Shown here piece after piece: positions 11,770 to 24,147 of a stretch of 64,000 bases of DNA. The stretch is taken from NCBI GenBank assembly GCA_037176885.1, contig JAWWNJ010000132.1:558001-622000 (forward strand). The letters run 5' to 3'. The notes under the pieces are model-generated. The model had not been told where the DNA came from, did no database searches, and was given only the letters and a program-made list of their open reading frames with translations. Position numbers and translations under genes: made by a program. The DNA comes from Favolaschia claudopus (Eukaryota; Basidiomycota; Agaricomycetes; Agaricales; Mycenaceae). The stretch's first letter is position 1; each line of letters begins with the position of its first letter.

Positions 11770-13406
11770 ATGAAAGATCGTACTGATCCTGGGGCTGGCA
11801 TAACACCCCAGTCCGCGGATCCACACTCTCAGCCTCAGGCTTTCTCCGATGCCATTGAACTTCTTGAAACTGCGAACGCCAGAATCGCGTATCTAGAGAA
11901 GATTTTGCAGAAACAATCCGAACAAGTATTCCACCCGCTTTCAAATCCTGTTCTGCATGCTTGCTGAGTTTTGCTTCGAAGCTGACTGCCGCCTCTGCGT
12001 CCTTTACCGTCAGTGGTTCGACTGTTGGCGCCGTGTTGAGTCTCACAAGAGCTGCTGACCGGCTCTTAGAAATTGAGAGCCTTACACGACCAGGAGAAGT
12101 CGAGCGGAGATCACCTTCGATCGGTACGTCTTCCTTACGCCATTTTTTGAGAGCGATTCATCAATCAATCGATATCTCCAGATACTTGAATATGAATATT
12201 TGACGATCCGGAATCGAGAAGATGAGTTGGAAATAATCGAGGCGGAGCTGGGGCAACAGAATGACGAAGTACGTCCATACTTTCTCTGAGATATCCTTCC
12301 AGAGCTTGTACCTGAATGTCCGAACAATGTGTGGGCTCGGCGCTCGGTAGCTCGAAACCGGATAATCTTTCTACTGACTGACTAAGATTCCAGGCTCTGA
12401 AGGGTGTTCGCCAAGACCTCATCCACAAGAACGAGGTTGGTAGAGCATTGTTATTCACGAAGGCTCACTCATCGACCTCGACTTTCCTTGGTTTAGATCA
12501 TCGCGTCTTTGAAGTTGGAACTCAAGGTTCGAATTTAAATTCCCCCTATCATCGTCGCTGCTGTACCCATGGAGTTTTTTTTTTTTTTCAGAATTCGGAA
12601 GCAGGACAACTGGCTTCACAAACAGCCCTCGACAGTGAGAAGGCGGCGGCGCTCCGGCGGGCATACGAAACCGCTCAGTCTGAACTTGAAAAAGACAAAG
12701 CATGTATATTTTGTGCCTTTTTGCGGCATTGGGCTCACGGGTATGTACAGGCCATAGAAGTAGCTAAGAAGGAGATCGAGGTAAGTTTCACGTTGATAAC
12801 ACACTGGTACTTCTTCAGCTGCATGATCGCTGTTCTTTGTTACAGAATCTGCCTTTAACTCACACCGCCGAAATCACCGAACTCCGGAAAGGACTGCAGG
12901 CCTCGATCAAAGAGTCGAATCGTGAAGACGAGGTCAGCTCTTGACTCCGTCAATTCTATGTGAATCTCAAATACAGGTCGGAATTCAAGGAAATGCAGGA
13001 AAAGATTCGGTACTTGACGATGGCGAGCTGAAGCATCATTGCAATATTGATCGTCGATTCTGAATATTTTTCAAGGAAAACGGACGCCTTCAAAAGAAAC
13101 TTGAAACTAAGAGCAATATGTTAGAGCAGGAGGAAAGTGAGGAGGATGAGCTTCGCAACAAGATAAAGTCGCTAGAAATTGAGATAAAGGTTTTGGAATG
13201 CGAGATGCTCAATCACCAATGCAAAACCTGAGGCTGAGGATGCCGAAGGGACTAGATTGCATAGCAGTTTTACTGTACCAGATATACTTCTGTTTCCTCA
13301 TGAGCGAAAAAATATTCCTTGTCGCACAACACACCGCAGGTACGAGGACCATGTGTTGTTCCGTCTGTTCACAAGAGACTATGTCGGAAATCAGTTAGAC
13401 TCGTAA
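11770..13406 (+). CDS. Coiled-coil protein of unknown function, about 11 short exons
   Basis: Proposed exons: 11770-11925, 12070-12123, 12182-12268, 12394-12435, 12497-12526, 12592-12699, 12751-12780, 12846-12932, 12977-13009, 13076-13189 and 13239-13406. Every exon is a multiple of three and each proposed intron is phase 0. The chain reads as heptad-rich helix: LETANARIAYLEKILQKQ, then KLRALHDQEKSS, REDELEIIEAELGQQNDE, ALKGVRQDLIHKNE, SEKAAALRRAYETAQSELEK, AIEVAKKEIE, LQKKLETKSNMLEQEE and NKIKSLEIEIK, ending in a non-helical tail RRYEDHVLFRLFTRDYVGNQ. The 12700-12750 intron would need a GC donor, or be retained in frame (51 nt). A donor gtaagt at the stop codon hints at a possible extra 3' exon encoding CKFCKLWALITDD. 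The start is only 88 bp outside the TIR element. I do not recognise the family. Confidence 0.55.
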
Positions 13407-14740
13407 GTAGCTTTATTTGACGTATGTAATTTACGAAACTAGGTATGTTGTAAATTTTGTAAACTCTGGGCTTTGATCACCGATGATCGAGATACTTACG
13501 CGAACCACCGGATTTGAGGCCAAATTAGGCAATTATTTTCAACCACAGTTCAACTTCCTCACCGCGCGTGTCGACGAGCCACAGAAGCCTAGTAGGCTCC
13601 TGGATTTGCTATTTTAGCTACACTGAGAACTCTGAACCTTGTTTCACTCTCTGATTTAGCTCAGGAGGATAAAAGAATGAATAAATCCGGACTCTTCCCC
13701 AATTATTCCGCACTATGTAGCCCGGCAAAGGGACTGGCTTTCACAAAATCAGTATTCAAGTTCTATCTCTCCTGGAAGCTTTGTTGAATTTATTCCCTGC
13801 TCACTCCTTCACTCATAACAAGGTGAAAAAACTGATGCATTCCATCCTCGACTTCAATCTAATACACGATGACTCTACACTACAAGATATAATGCATGCA
13901 GAATCAAATCATACATTGCACTTACTGCGGATCTGGATTCATGGTGCCAATATCCGGTCCGCTCAATTCTGGTCCGGTCTTGTCTTGAAAAAATAAAATC
14001 ATTACTTCGCCTGTGATTTGTACCACCTGTCACCTCTTTCAACGCGCGCAATGCGCGCCCGCTGAACAGGCTGCTCTCTCAGTTTGTTGACCAGCAAGCT
14101 GAAAACAGAGTAAAGGTGGCACTTAGAATATAGAGGTAAGAGGTGGGGAAGTGTTAGGTGCCGGAAAGGACGAGTGGGCAAGGCCGTTTTATGTTTGACC
14201 TCGAACTGAGCTGTCAAATTAGCGACTTGGATATGCGAGGTTAATGCGAGGTTTCGCCAAAAAGCATTCTGTTTTCGTAACGAGAGTCGAGACAAGAATT
14301 AAGCGTGAGGTTCTAGTACCCTGGATTTAGGGAGACCGTGACTTAGCTCGCAATTTTCACTTCTTTGGAGCACACCGGCCTTCCGGAACTTGAAGTTGAA
14401 AGGCTGTTGATTTAGCGTCAACCCCAGTCTCTTTGTTGATTAACTTCTTTGAAGATATCTAGATATTATCATGATACAACATAACAACACAGGTTCGACG
14501 ATGTAATTTATCACCGTCAAAACCATCAAAAAAATAAACGGCGCAACAAAAAAAAATAGCAAAAATCTACCCGTCTCGACATTGAGCATGGTGATGTCGA
14601 TCAAGATCAAAGCTCAAGTGCGCCAGCCTTTAGCCTGTTTTGCCAAAGAAGCATCAATGGACGAGGCAAGTTCAAGTTTCCTCGTACGCGACCACCGACA
14701 TCGTCATGTCCTTCCCACCGTTCAAATTCCTCATGCAAAC
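13407..14740. other. Intergenic, AT-rich
   Basis: Short frames only, none with a recognisable protein. The plus-strand frame at 14582-15178 that enters this stretch is the antisense shadow of the gene ending at 14741. The T/A-rich stretch 14440-14580 could hold the 3' end of that gene. Confidence 0.6.
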
Positions 14741-17700
14741 CTACTGCGCATCATCAACCACATCTATCATCGGCACATCCCCATCCCCATCAATGAGATG
14801 CTGCAAAGGATGTCGCCCCGCAGCAGTGTTTTGACCATCGAAAGAAACCGACGACGCCGCCGAAGACCGTGGGCAGCGTCGCTGTCCCAGCGGCGTGGCA
14901 GAAATCGACACCATCCCAACGCCGCCCTCTTCGAAAACCCCCTCCTCCAGCCTCCGCACCCGCACCTCAAGCTGCTCGACGTGCGCAGGCAGGGCGCCGC
15001 GCAGCTCCGCGCGCAGCGCGCCGACCTCGGTGCCCAGCTCGTTCCACGTCTGCGTCAGGCGCGCGAGGAGGTTGGGCTCCGCGGCGAGTTCCGCGAGGAC
15101 GCAGTGCGGGGTGAGGGGGTGGAGTGCGTTCGTGTGCGCAGGAGGGACGATCAGGTGCGATGTCGATGCCGAGGCTGAGGAAGAGGGGGAAGAACTCGCA
15201 GGCGTGAATGTGAATGGGATGGGAGTTAGGCTTGGGATGTGCGATGCAGGATGAGAATCCGCTATGGACGCGGGGATACTGGTATTGGTGTGGTCGTTTG
15301 GCGTGGACGACGAGTGCGGCGCCTCCGCAGGGAAGTGTGCCGTCGAGAACGATGGCCCGGCCGGAGACGGCGACGAGCGAAACAGCGAGAAAATCGGAGA
15401 CGAATTCGTAGCAGTGTCTTGGCGTGACGGCGATAATGGCGAGTGAGAGAGCGAACGGGAGACATGGGCGTGAGTGCGCGGTATCATCAGCGTCGTATCA
15501 GGATCGATGAGAGGAAAGATCTTCGGCGGAGACGACGAGTCCGGGTAGAGTAATTCGCAATCGCTGTCGTCGAGATCCGAGAACGAATCAGCGTCCCCTG
15601 AGGTGGACGCTATCCGCGGGATATCCTCTTCTTGTTTGATAATGGCGAGGGTATCTTGGGGGCGAGGATCGACTCGTTGTTCCATAGTTTGATCTTCATT
15701 GGGAACCTGCGCCGCGATGAACGGCGTAACAAGCGGAGCTCCATACGGCTTGGGAGTCGACTTCGTCTGCGTGGACTCGGCACCCTTAGGCGGAGTAACA
15801 TCCACGGGCACCAGAACCTTCGAGACTAGATACCTCCCTGCACCTATATCCGGCGGGGGCATGCGACGCTAGACAAATAAATTCAATACCCACGAAGGTG
15901 ATTAAATCAACGCACCTCTTGTTCACCATCCACTTGCATCGGCACATACCCATCCATACTCATGCTCGTATCTATCGGGGGCACAGACGTCCAACTCGTC
16001 GACCGATGGCGTCCGCCGCCGGGTGGGATGCGCTATAGCAGTAGGGATCAACAAACAAGATCAAGTCAGCAACGGCGGATAGTGATAGTCGAGAAAACGG
16101 GGGGATAGAAAAGAGAAGTAAGAAATGGGGTAGATGAATACAATTTGAGTAAACAAAAGGAGAAGAAAAACGAACTTACTGAAACCAGCGAAGCCAACGA
16201 TATCGATCCGCAGACTGCATCTTGCGTCCCTCCTCCCCCCCCTCCCGCTGCTGCTGCTGCTTTTGCTCCCCCCGCTGTTGTGGCCGCGGTGGTTTTCGTA
16301 GCAATAATAGTGGCCGGCCCCGGCTTCGCTTTTACCTTTGACTTCCCTACGACCGGGAGCGGCTCGCGCGGGGTGGTGCATGCCGTTTCTTGTTTGGCTT
16401 GATTTTGCGCGGGAGGAGGAAGAGGGGCGGCGGTGGTGGTAGGGGAACGACGAGTCTAGAGCGATCGAATGAGACGGGTACCGGAGAAGCTGGAAGACAA
16501 AGAAAAGGAAAAGGAAAATCGATGCTTACCGACACAGGCTCCGCCTCGACGGCACGCGGTTTGGGAATAGCAGAGGCAGCTGGGGAAGGGACGCTCACTT
16601 GCGGGATCACTTGTACGGGTACGGCGGAGGATGAATCCTGAGGTGCCGTCAGATCAGGTCTGACGGCGGTAATAAGAAAAAGGGAAAAAAATACATACAA
16701 CCCATGCAAACGTCCCGTTTTCGTCGTCGATGACGAGCCCCCTGGTGAATTCGGCTGCGGATATTCCGTTGTCAGCTTCTTCTTTGGTTAATTTATAGTC
16801 TTGGTGGCCACGGAGGACCCAGGCGGACCAGTCTTCGAAAAGAAAAAGTTGCTTAGTTAGTGAACTGGAAAAATAAAAAATAAATGGGACAAAAGGATGA
16901 AAGAACAAAGCAAGGACGGAAAAACCAAACAAACAAACAAAAAACACTCACTAAGCTTGAGCACATCCCCCTCAAACTCCTCCTCCTCAAACTCCCTCCA
17001 AAAATCCCTCACAAACTCATCCCTCATATTCAACCACCGATGCCAATACCTCCTCAACGCGCGATCGAAACTCGGACACCGCCACGCGCGATCCATCCCG
17101 CTCCCGCCGCCCTCCACCTCCGCCGCCTCCCGCGCCGACGAGACAAGCGTGGCACAGAGTCGCGCTACGTGGAGGAGGTCGTATTTGTCTTCGCTCCATT
17201 TTGCGCTGCGGAAGATGATGGGGACGGAGAGCCAGAGGAATTTTTGCACCCAGAGGAGGGGGAGGCGGTACCCGCGCGGGAGGCGCACTTCGGCGTCGGC
17301 TGCGCTTTTTGATGATGCATTCGGATTTGAGTTCGCATTCAGGGCGGCATCCGCGCATCGGACGACGACGAACGGATCCGCGTTCGATTCCGGGCGCGGC
17401 GGGATGCTCACTGCGGTGTCCCGGAGGAAACGAACGATCGTCATATCGTCCCAGATATCCCCTGCATTGCGGATGTACCGCAGTTCGTCGGGATGGCGCC
17501 ATGTTGGCGTTGGCGTTTGCGTCTGCGAGGGTTTGCGCGCGGGGATGGTGATCGTGGGGCTGATGCGGGCAGGCGGGATGGGTGTGGGGATGGGTTCCGT
17601 TTTCACTTTCGGTGTGGCGTCATCGTTGTTAGCGTTGGTGGTCGATTTTGATGATGCGGCGTTCGCGGCGGATGAGGATGAGAGGCGGATGGGGAGGCTA

Positions 17701-17759
17701 GTTCGCGCTTGGGAGTCTCGTTTGGCGCGCCGACGGGGAGTCGTATCGGTACGGGGCAT
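14741..17759 (-). CDS. Hypothetical protein, 856 aa, Pro/Ser-rich C-terminus
   Basis: Six exons fit with consistent phases: 17759-16952, 16832-16699, 16637-16530, 16455-16180, 16032-15916 and 15868-14741, giving 857 codons including the stop. Residues 1-90 are basic and low-complexity. A compact, conserved-looking region follows, with TWRHPDELRYIRNAGDIWDD, MTIVRFLRDTAVSIPP, VQKFLWLSVPIIFRSAKWSE and RALRRYWHRWLNMRDEFVRD, then NWSAWVLRGHQDYKL and a VIDDENGTFAWV strand. The rest is disordered: Thr/Ala/Gly tracts, Pro/Ser-rich stretches, and a short helical region near ALRAELRGALPAHVEQL. There is no signal peptide or membrane segment. I do not recognise the domain. Because every splice joins in phase and the frame is otherwise open, I regard the gene as intact and host-type. 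Confidence 0.7.
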
Positions 17760-18283
17760 ACTTATCTGTGGGTCGTTGAGTGGACGAAAAAACGGTGAAA
17801 ACGCGGGAAAAGGTAATAAGGGCTCGGAAACGGCCTACCGACTATCCAGCGAGCAGAGTTTACAAGAGATATAGTTGTACAGCGATCCTTTATGGTCACA
17901 CGGAGGAAAACTTAAAGAGTAGAAACTAGATGATGGGGGAAGGAGAGACTCAGAGACTAAATAAATCAAGACCAAACACAACGTCCAGGTCTTTGGCAAG
18001 CCCTGCTTTTGTGCTTTTGAATACCACTCAATGAACATGTACTAAAAGCATCCTAAGATACAATGCAGATAACTATGAAAGCGCTGGGGTCCTTTCAAAA
18101 AGACGCCGCTCTGAGCGACTCGGATACACCGGCAAATCCGAATGATGTTGATAGGATTGACATGCCGCTGGTTAAATCGTGATCCATAGGCACCCGAACC
18201 TCACCCGGCACCGGATCTGACATGATCTATCTGTGATTTGGTGAGAATACTTAAGGGCCGAAATTCCTCACTTTGACAGCTTT
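17760..18283. other. Upstream region of the 856-aa gene; no gene seen
   Basis: No coding signal. It is likely to contain the promoter and 5' leader of the minus-strand gene starting at 17759, but no specific site can be named. Confidence 0.5.
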
Positions 18284-18440
18284 CGCGTTCGGCGTTCGGA
18301 GGCGTCCGGACGCGACATACTTATTTTCTTTGAACGCAGAACCGAACCTCGCGTTCAGGTTCAAGTTTTGCTGAACCTGAACGCTGAACGCGCGTCCGGT
18401 TCAGTTCGGTTCGGCGTTCGGACCGATTTCCGAACCGAAC
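18284..18440. repeat. Cluster of GTTCGG / CCGAAC words in both orientations
   Basis: GTTCGG, GTTCAG, GAACGC and CCGAAC recur more than ten times within about 160 bp, in direct and inverted order, including CGTTCGGCGTTCGGAGG, GTTCAGTTCGGTTCGGC and CGAACCGAAC. Many words can pair with each other. There is no open frame. It resembles the end of a short-motif transposon or a site cluster for a DNA-binding protein. Confidence 0.6.
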
Positions 18441-19440
18441 TTTCCCAACACTACCCTCGCCCCGCCGTCCCTCGAACACGCCTCACCGCTGGTCGCCTCA
18501 CCCAACCTCGGGGGAAGTGGCAGCAGTATCGGCGGCGGTATGGCGAGCGTGGGACGGAGTACTATCGGACGTTTATTTTCGCGCCGCCGCCGGCGAGCGT
18601 GTTTGCGGGTAGCCTGTCGCCGCTTATGTCTGCTGCGGAGGTTAGTGCGGGGAATGCAGGGGGGAGGGGGTCGGTGGGTACGCGTTGTGGATTTGGCGGG
18701 CGCTGCGGGATGGGGAAGGGATGTGCCTCGCGACGTGCACGTATTCCACCGGTCTAGGCCCCGCTTGGTGGGCTGCGCTTCACAGCTGACGGGACAAAGC
18801 TCATTGGTCCGACACCGTCGCATTTGCGGATGTGTTTGCGCCTACGGCGTCCGTGTACGCATTAAAGCATGGAGAACGGGTGCGGTGGTGGACGCCGTGC
18901 TTGCCGCGCTCACGGTGAGGAGGACTGTGCACGTGTTTGCGGTGAATCGGTATGGCGGGCGCGCGAATGTGACGAGTCATATTATGGAGAAGGTGAGGGG
19001 TGCTGGTGCGCCTCTGCTCGACGAGGTACTTCGGCGATGGGAGAAGAACGTCCGATCGAGGTACATGCGTTGATGAGGATGCGGTGGCGGGGGAGCCACT
19101 GCCATTGTTGCCTGCACCGATTGCGAACGTACCCCCGTCGGCATCGGCGGAGGCGTCCACTGCTTGTGGTAGCCTACAATGCCAAGGTCACTGAGTAGTA
19201 ATAGCGGTGGTGGGCAGTGCGCTCACGATGTATTGGTGTTGGGCCCGTCGGATGGGGTGCTGAGTTTGCGGAGGGTGACGGTGGGGTAGAGGCATCGCAT
19301 GCGAGTATGGAGGTGTCGTTGCCTGCGGCGGCGATTGGCGGTTTGAATTTTTTGAATCTTTGCCGATTACCAGACGTCGATACAGACGTCGACACAGAGG
19401 AACTCGCGGTGGAATGGATTTCGTGTAATTTCGGTTGAAT
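18441..19440 (+). pseudogene. GC-rich decayed coding remnant, family unknown
   Basis: GC content and codon texture jump relative to both flanks. Plus-strand pieces such as DTVAFADVFAPTASVYALKHGERVRWWTP (split over about 18808-18892) and LLDEVLRRWEKNVRSRYMR (about 19015-19072) look protein-like, but stops and frame changes separate them. I do not recognise a family and cannot fix exon limits. Confidence 0.3.
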
Positions 19441-22400
19441 TTCCGATTTCGGCCAAATGAATCCGACGCCGGCGGCGAACAATATTAATGGCCAACATTA
19501 AACGGCGCCGCCTTCAAGCCGCCTTTTGTCTCTTGCTTGCTTTTTGTTTCCAGACATCGCCCTTGCTTCCAGTAGCGCGTCAAAGCACAAAGAACTCGAC
19601 CTACTTCCCCCTGCTTGGCTTGCTTCCTCCCCAAAGTCCCCTCAGGCTCCTGAGAATTTCAACACAAAATTCAAGACAAAATTGCTGCCGTACGATTCAA
19701 CTGGAAATGTTGCAGAATACTGGGAGTGCACGGTGAAGCGCTTTCCTTGGTCTACCCTCGACTCCCAACACTGCAGTTCAGCTTCTTCTTGTTTTACTTC
19801 CGCAATGTATCGGATTCCCAATGATCCTGCTGCGCTGTGCCTCAAGATACCGCTCGTTCTGTCGACTCGAATACTTTAGCCCCTTCTCTGTGTTCAAAAG
19901 CTGTCTGTACTCCATAATACTATAGCTATCTCGACATAGGTTTATTTTCACTCTGATTCTTGCCGTTACCTCGTCAAATTCACGTTCTGCGACGTAGAGA
20001 ATTTTCTGCAGCATGCGGCAGCGCTGCGGATGCATGGCTGCAGCATGGTGTGCGGTGGCTGGCAAAATTCTCAAAAAGAAATCGGGCTCGAGGCGCAAGC
20101 ACTCAGTCCACAATCTATATCGCCGTGAGGTTTTTCGGGTTCTACTCAGCTTCCCTTCACAAGTTTGAAGCTAGTGTTACACATTCATTCAAGTTACAGT
20201 ACGTCTCTTCATCGTTTGCCGCTTTTGCAATCATTCAAAACTAGCGGAGATTCGCAGCATTTGTTGAGGGAGCACATTGACAGCTACTTCGCTCGTCGGT
20301 CAAGTGTACGTTACTTGACCCTGTTTTATAAGCTTCGACTAATCGAATGAATTCTCTATATTGCAGCGAAGGTACGACGGATCCGATGAAAGCCTTCGAC
20401 GCCCAAATGGCCGCGAAACTCAGCGCTCCGATTTCTCCCTCGCTCGGTGAATGTATATTGACTTGCCAGACTTGGATTTTGCCCCGCGGATCTTGGTCTT
20501 GAGTCGCACGTCAACCGCACGTTGCATCACAGTCGAAGAAGTATAAGCTGTAGAAATACGGCTGATTTTCACTCCACTAGTGACTGAATTACACTGTCGA
20601 AAGGTATTCTCGTCAGTCATTGGTTTTCTCACTTCATTCTTGACTTGTTTTCAGTTGCCCTCCCGCCACCCGCACTTCTGCGTAAGCTCGATAGTGAGTC
20701 TGCAGACAACTTTCGAAGGGTATGTACAACGTTCATTCTTACTTATTCGTTATGTAGATCGAGAGCTTACATTGAACGGTAGACTGTGCCAGTGGTTACT
20801 TCCCGAATGTCGATTTTTCACGTTGAGGCGATGACTGCATCGCATCGGTTTGAGACGATGGAATCCGTAGGCTTCTGAGTTTACAATGACTGGGAATTAT
20901 GCTAACAGAAGCCAACCTACTCACTTTGAATTTTATAGCAAGTTGTGCTTGGAAAAGTTAGCGGTGGCGGCAGGGGAGTCTAAATATGCGTTTCTCAGTG
21001 GTTTTGGCAGAAACAGAGAACACTTATCGCATATTACTCTAGTCCTCTCCTGATTCGCCTTCGATATATAAGCTTCAATCCCTATGTGTGAGCTCAGCCG
21101 TGACGAGCTTGTGAGTGCGGCTGAGTGATAGGCAAGGTAGTCGTGTGAGAGTTGCCTTGACATCTGATCTCCGTTGACAGCTGTCAAGTCTTTCTTTTCC
21201 TCCTGCCGTCGTGTCCGCTGCAGCCTCGACGGCTCATCCTCTCTCCCTCGCACCATCTGCGGTCTTTTTGTCAAGGCATCTGTACTACATTAGTCTTCTT
21301 TCACAGCTCATCTTCTTCTCGGACTCCGGGCCCTTGACTCCATGTCGGGCACGTCTTGACTTCATGTCGGACTTTGGACACGATGCTGTTCCTGCCGCCT
21401 TTACCACCTCATGGCACACCCAAAAGCTCAATTCAGCTGACACAGCTCGCTCTAACAGGTCATGCTACTTATTCATACCCTCGCCATATCTCGCTGATGT
21501 TGTCTCCCCTTCCTTCTCCGCGACTTATTGGCGGCAAAATCTTTCCGAAGGAGACTACGCGTTCTTCCCTCGATTTCAAACAGGGCGTCTGTCAATATCT
21601 CTCAAAGCTCGGAAAATTACGGGGTCGTCTGAAAGCCATTGATTTGGTGTGTCACTACTTGTCTCAATCTTCTTTTTCGCTTGTCCGTTTCGGGGCCGTC
21701 AGTCACAGGAGTCCCTCTGGCACTTTAATGTCGTACATTGAAGCCCTGGAGCGACGGCGCCGACACATCATTCGCCTTCCATTTTATTTAATTTCTCTCC
21801 CCTTCTTCTCCTGCATCGAGGTACGGGGATTTCGCGCTCGTGGCCCGTGGCTGCACTCGGGCCTGCACAATTATTCTCCTTTGTGTTGCCTCCGGAAGGC
21901 TCTCTCCTCGTCCCACTCGTTCGTTGATTCTATCTCTGACTCTCCGCCGATATTCCTTTGAATTTCGGTGCGATGCCCTGGAACGATGTCGCCGAGACGG
22001 CGTTTGCCTTTATATTTTCATTTCATTCATTATCTTCTTTTGTATCGGGGACTAGGGCACCGGTCTTGGTGCTCTTTCTATCCCTGTCCATTTTCTAGTT
22101 CCATCATGACATGACAATGTCTATGGCACTTCATATGGTGCGGCTGCGATTCGCAGCGCCTTCCCGGTTTCATTTCTTCATTTTCATGATCATTTCATCT
22201 TTGACTGTCGTTTCCTCTCCTCGGGGGTCCCGTTGTCCGGACTCCGGAGAGGTTTGTATTCGGTGTGGTCAGCTCTCCCATTTTCACATTGCAGCTCTTG
22301 TAGGATGTCGCCAGACCACCGAGGTGTGACATTCTAATTCTCCATTGCACTCGGCTCCCATGCATCATGCGGCTGGCGTCTCAGGTTACTGTTGCTGCTG

Positions 22401-23196
22401 TGGGAGTCACCAAGGCATGTTTCGACCTGCCAAATCTGAGCTTCGCCATACATTGTGTTTCATTTTCGTTCATTTGTTCATCATATCGGAGATTCGTGTA
22501 CTTTATGCCCCCATAACCACTGGCCCCCGGTTTGAGGCTTTCCTTTGGGTATCGCCGTATACCAGCGCTGGCCGTTTCTATCGATTTCCTCCACCGCCAC
22601 GCATACATGTTCATCACATTATCTAATGTCGTCGTCTTCTGCTTCCATCTGTCCAACGCCTTCCGTACTCGTGTACATCTTCATCGCGGGACGCCGCCCA
22701 TCTTCCATGCATGACGATGCACCCTACAATTTCCTCCCTCCCCGCTTCACGGATCTTATGCATTCCACGGCATCATCAACATTTAATTTGTTACCATTCG
22801 GCCTTCGTCCCCATCCCTCATCATAGCTATCCCCAACATCATGTACCCATACCGGACGGTCTATAACCCAATCTCACCATCTACTGTCCGCTACCCTATC
22901 CGACACACCCTCCATCCTCATCCTCATTGTCTTCTTTCTCTGTTGCCTCTCCCAGACAGCTCACACCTCATTCATCCTTCGATACCCTCCCCTGATTGTG
23001 GCAGACAGTACATATACACCTCATGTCTTATATATACTCACCCTCGTCCTCGTGCGGCCGCGCACCCTGATGTCCATCTTATGCGGACGCGCACATCTAT
23101 CATCTCCATGCGGTGCGGACGCGTACCTCTATCTTTATGCGACCGGACGCGCGTCTCTATCTGATGTGCAAGCATCTCATCTCTATCTTATGGCAC
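19441..23196. other. Gene-poor region, increasingly pyrimidine-rich
   Basis: Only short or low-complexity frames. A plus-strand stretch at 19526-19879 (LPPAWLASSPKSPQAPENF) could be a worn coding fragment. From about 21200 the plus strand is rich in C and T, with repeated phrases such as GACTTCATGTCGG / GACTCCATGTCGG and ATCTCTATCTTAT-type tracts near 23080-23190. No gene can be supported. Confidence 0.5.
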
Positions 23197-23946
23197 ATAT
23201 ACTGTGCAAAAATTATGAGTGATTACAACTTGATTGAAAACAGGGTTTTTGGTCGCAACTTACTGCTACTTACAACTTTTTCATGCAACTTGCAAGCTTA
23301 TGGCTGCAACTTACAACTATGTTGCGAGGTTGGTTACAACTTCATTGGTGGATACATCTTGCTGGACATATTATCAGCTACCAAATCGTCATCTTTTTGG
23401 CAAATTATCTGACCTCTTGCTGATCTCCAAGTTTCGCTAATGATCGCGGTCGTGCCGATATCGACGGCATCGGCAAATGTGGAAGATCGAGAGTAATCGA
23501 GCGGTTTGCTTTGGTACGATGCCCGAGCCTGGGAGTAAACTGGAGGAGATCGAAGAAGATTTTTGAAATGTCTCCTCTCAGAAAACGAAGCACATTTTCT
23601 TTGATTTTCAGAGTCGGAGACTCCATGTTCATCTTTGTGCAGAGACAGGATTTCCACCGCCTTTCCTTTACAGATTCCCTCAGAATTTATTCCCCAAATT
23701 GGTAAATAGAGACCTGTGCTTGCCTGAACATTTGCGGGCCGTTCCATAGTTTGACAAAACTCACCCCGAAATTACTGTTCGACTAGCCGAATCCAGCGAT
23801 CAAGCTCTGATGGCCGATCATTTTAAAGATGCAACCAAGATAGGAGATTCAACCAACATGGAGATGCAAGCAGATAAAGATGCCGCCAGAGATGTAAGTT
23901 GTGTTCAAAAACCCTGTAAACAGAGGTTAATTATTGCACAGTATAT
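23197..23946. mobile_element. MITE-like element 1 with CAACTT-rich subterminal region
   Basis: The left end reads ATATACTGTGCAAAAATTA and the right end, inverted, ATATACTGTGCAATAATTA. The similarity continues inward in patches: AACAGGGTTTTTGG against ACAGGGTTTTTGAAC, and both ends then reach CAACTT. The left 150 bp holds seven or more CAACTT/ACAACTT words. Length about 750 bp. No transposase is encoded; the minus-strand frame at 23334-23747 is not recognised. Confidence 0.6.
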
Positions 23947-24147
23947 CGCCCATACTATCTCTATCCGACGCACTAGCATCTCTATCTCTATTCATCCTCA
24001 TCATCATCTATGATCCTCATCCTCATCTATCATCCTCAACCTCTTCGGCTCGGACCAGCGTACCTCGATTCACCTCATCCACAAGCTCTCCGTGAGTCCA
24101 TTTCATGTTCTTTCCTCATTTTTCTATACGTTGCTGCTGCGAGCATA

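Noticed and set aside
13440..13520. Extra 3' exon of the coiled-coil gene encoding CKFCKLWALITDD
   Set aside because: Attractive text, but the only donor (TC|GTAAGT) gives a phase that reads a different frame; mentioned as an alternative, not annotated.
14582..15178. 198-codon plus-strand frame
   Set aside because: Antisense to the last exon of the minus-strand 856-aa gene; its Arg/His-rich composition is what the complement of Pro/Ser-rich coding produces.
16897..17874. 325-codon plus-strand frame
   Set aside because: Overlaps the first exon of the 856-aa gene on the opposite strand, whose six exons join in phase; the plus frame has no recognisable protein.
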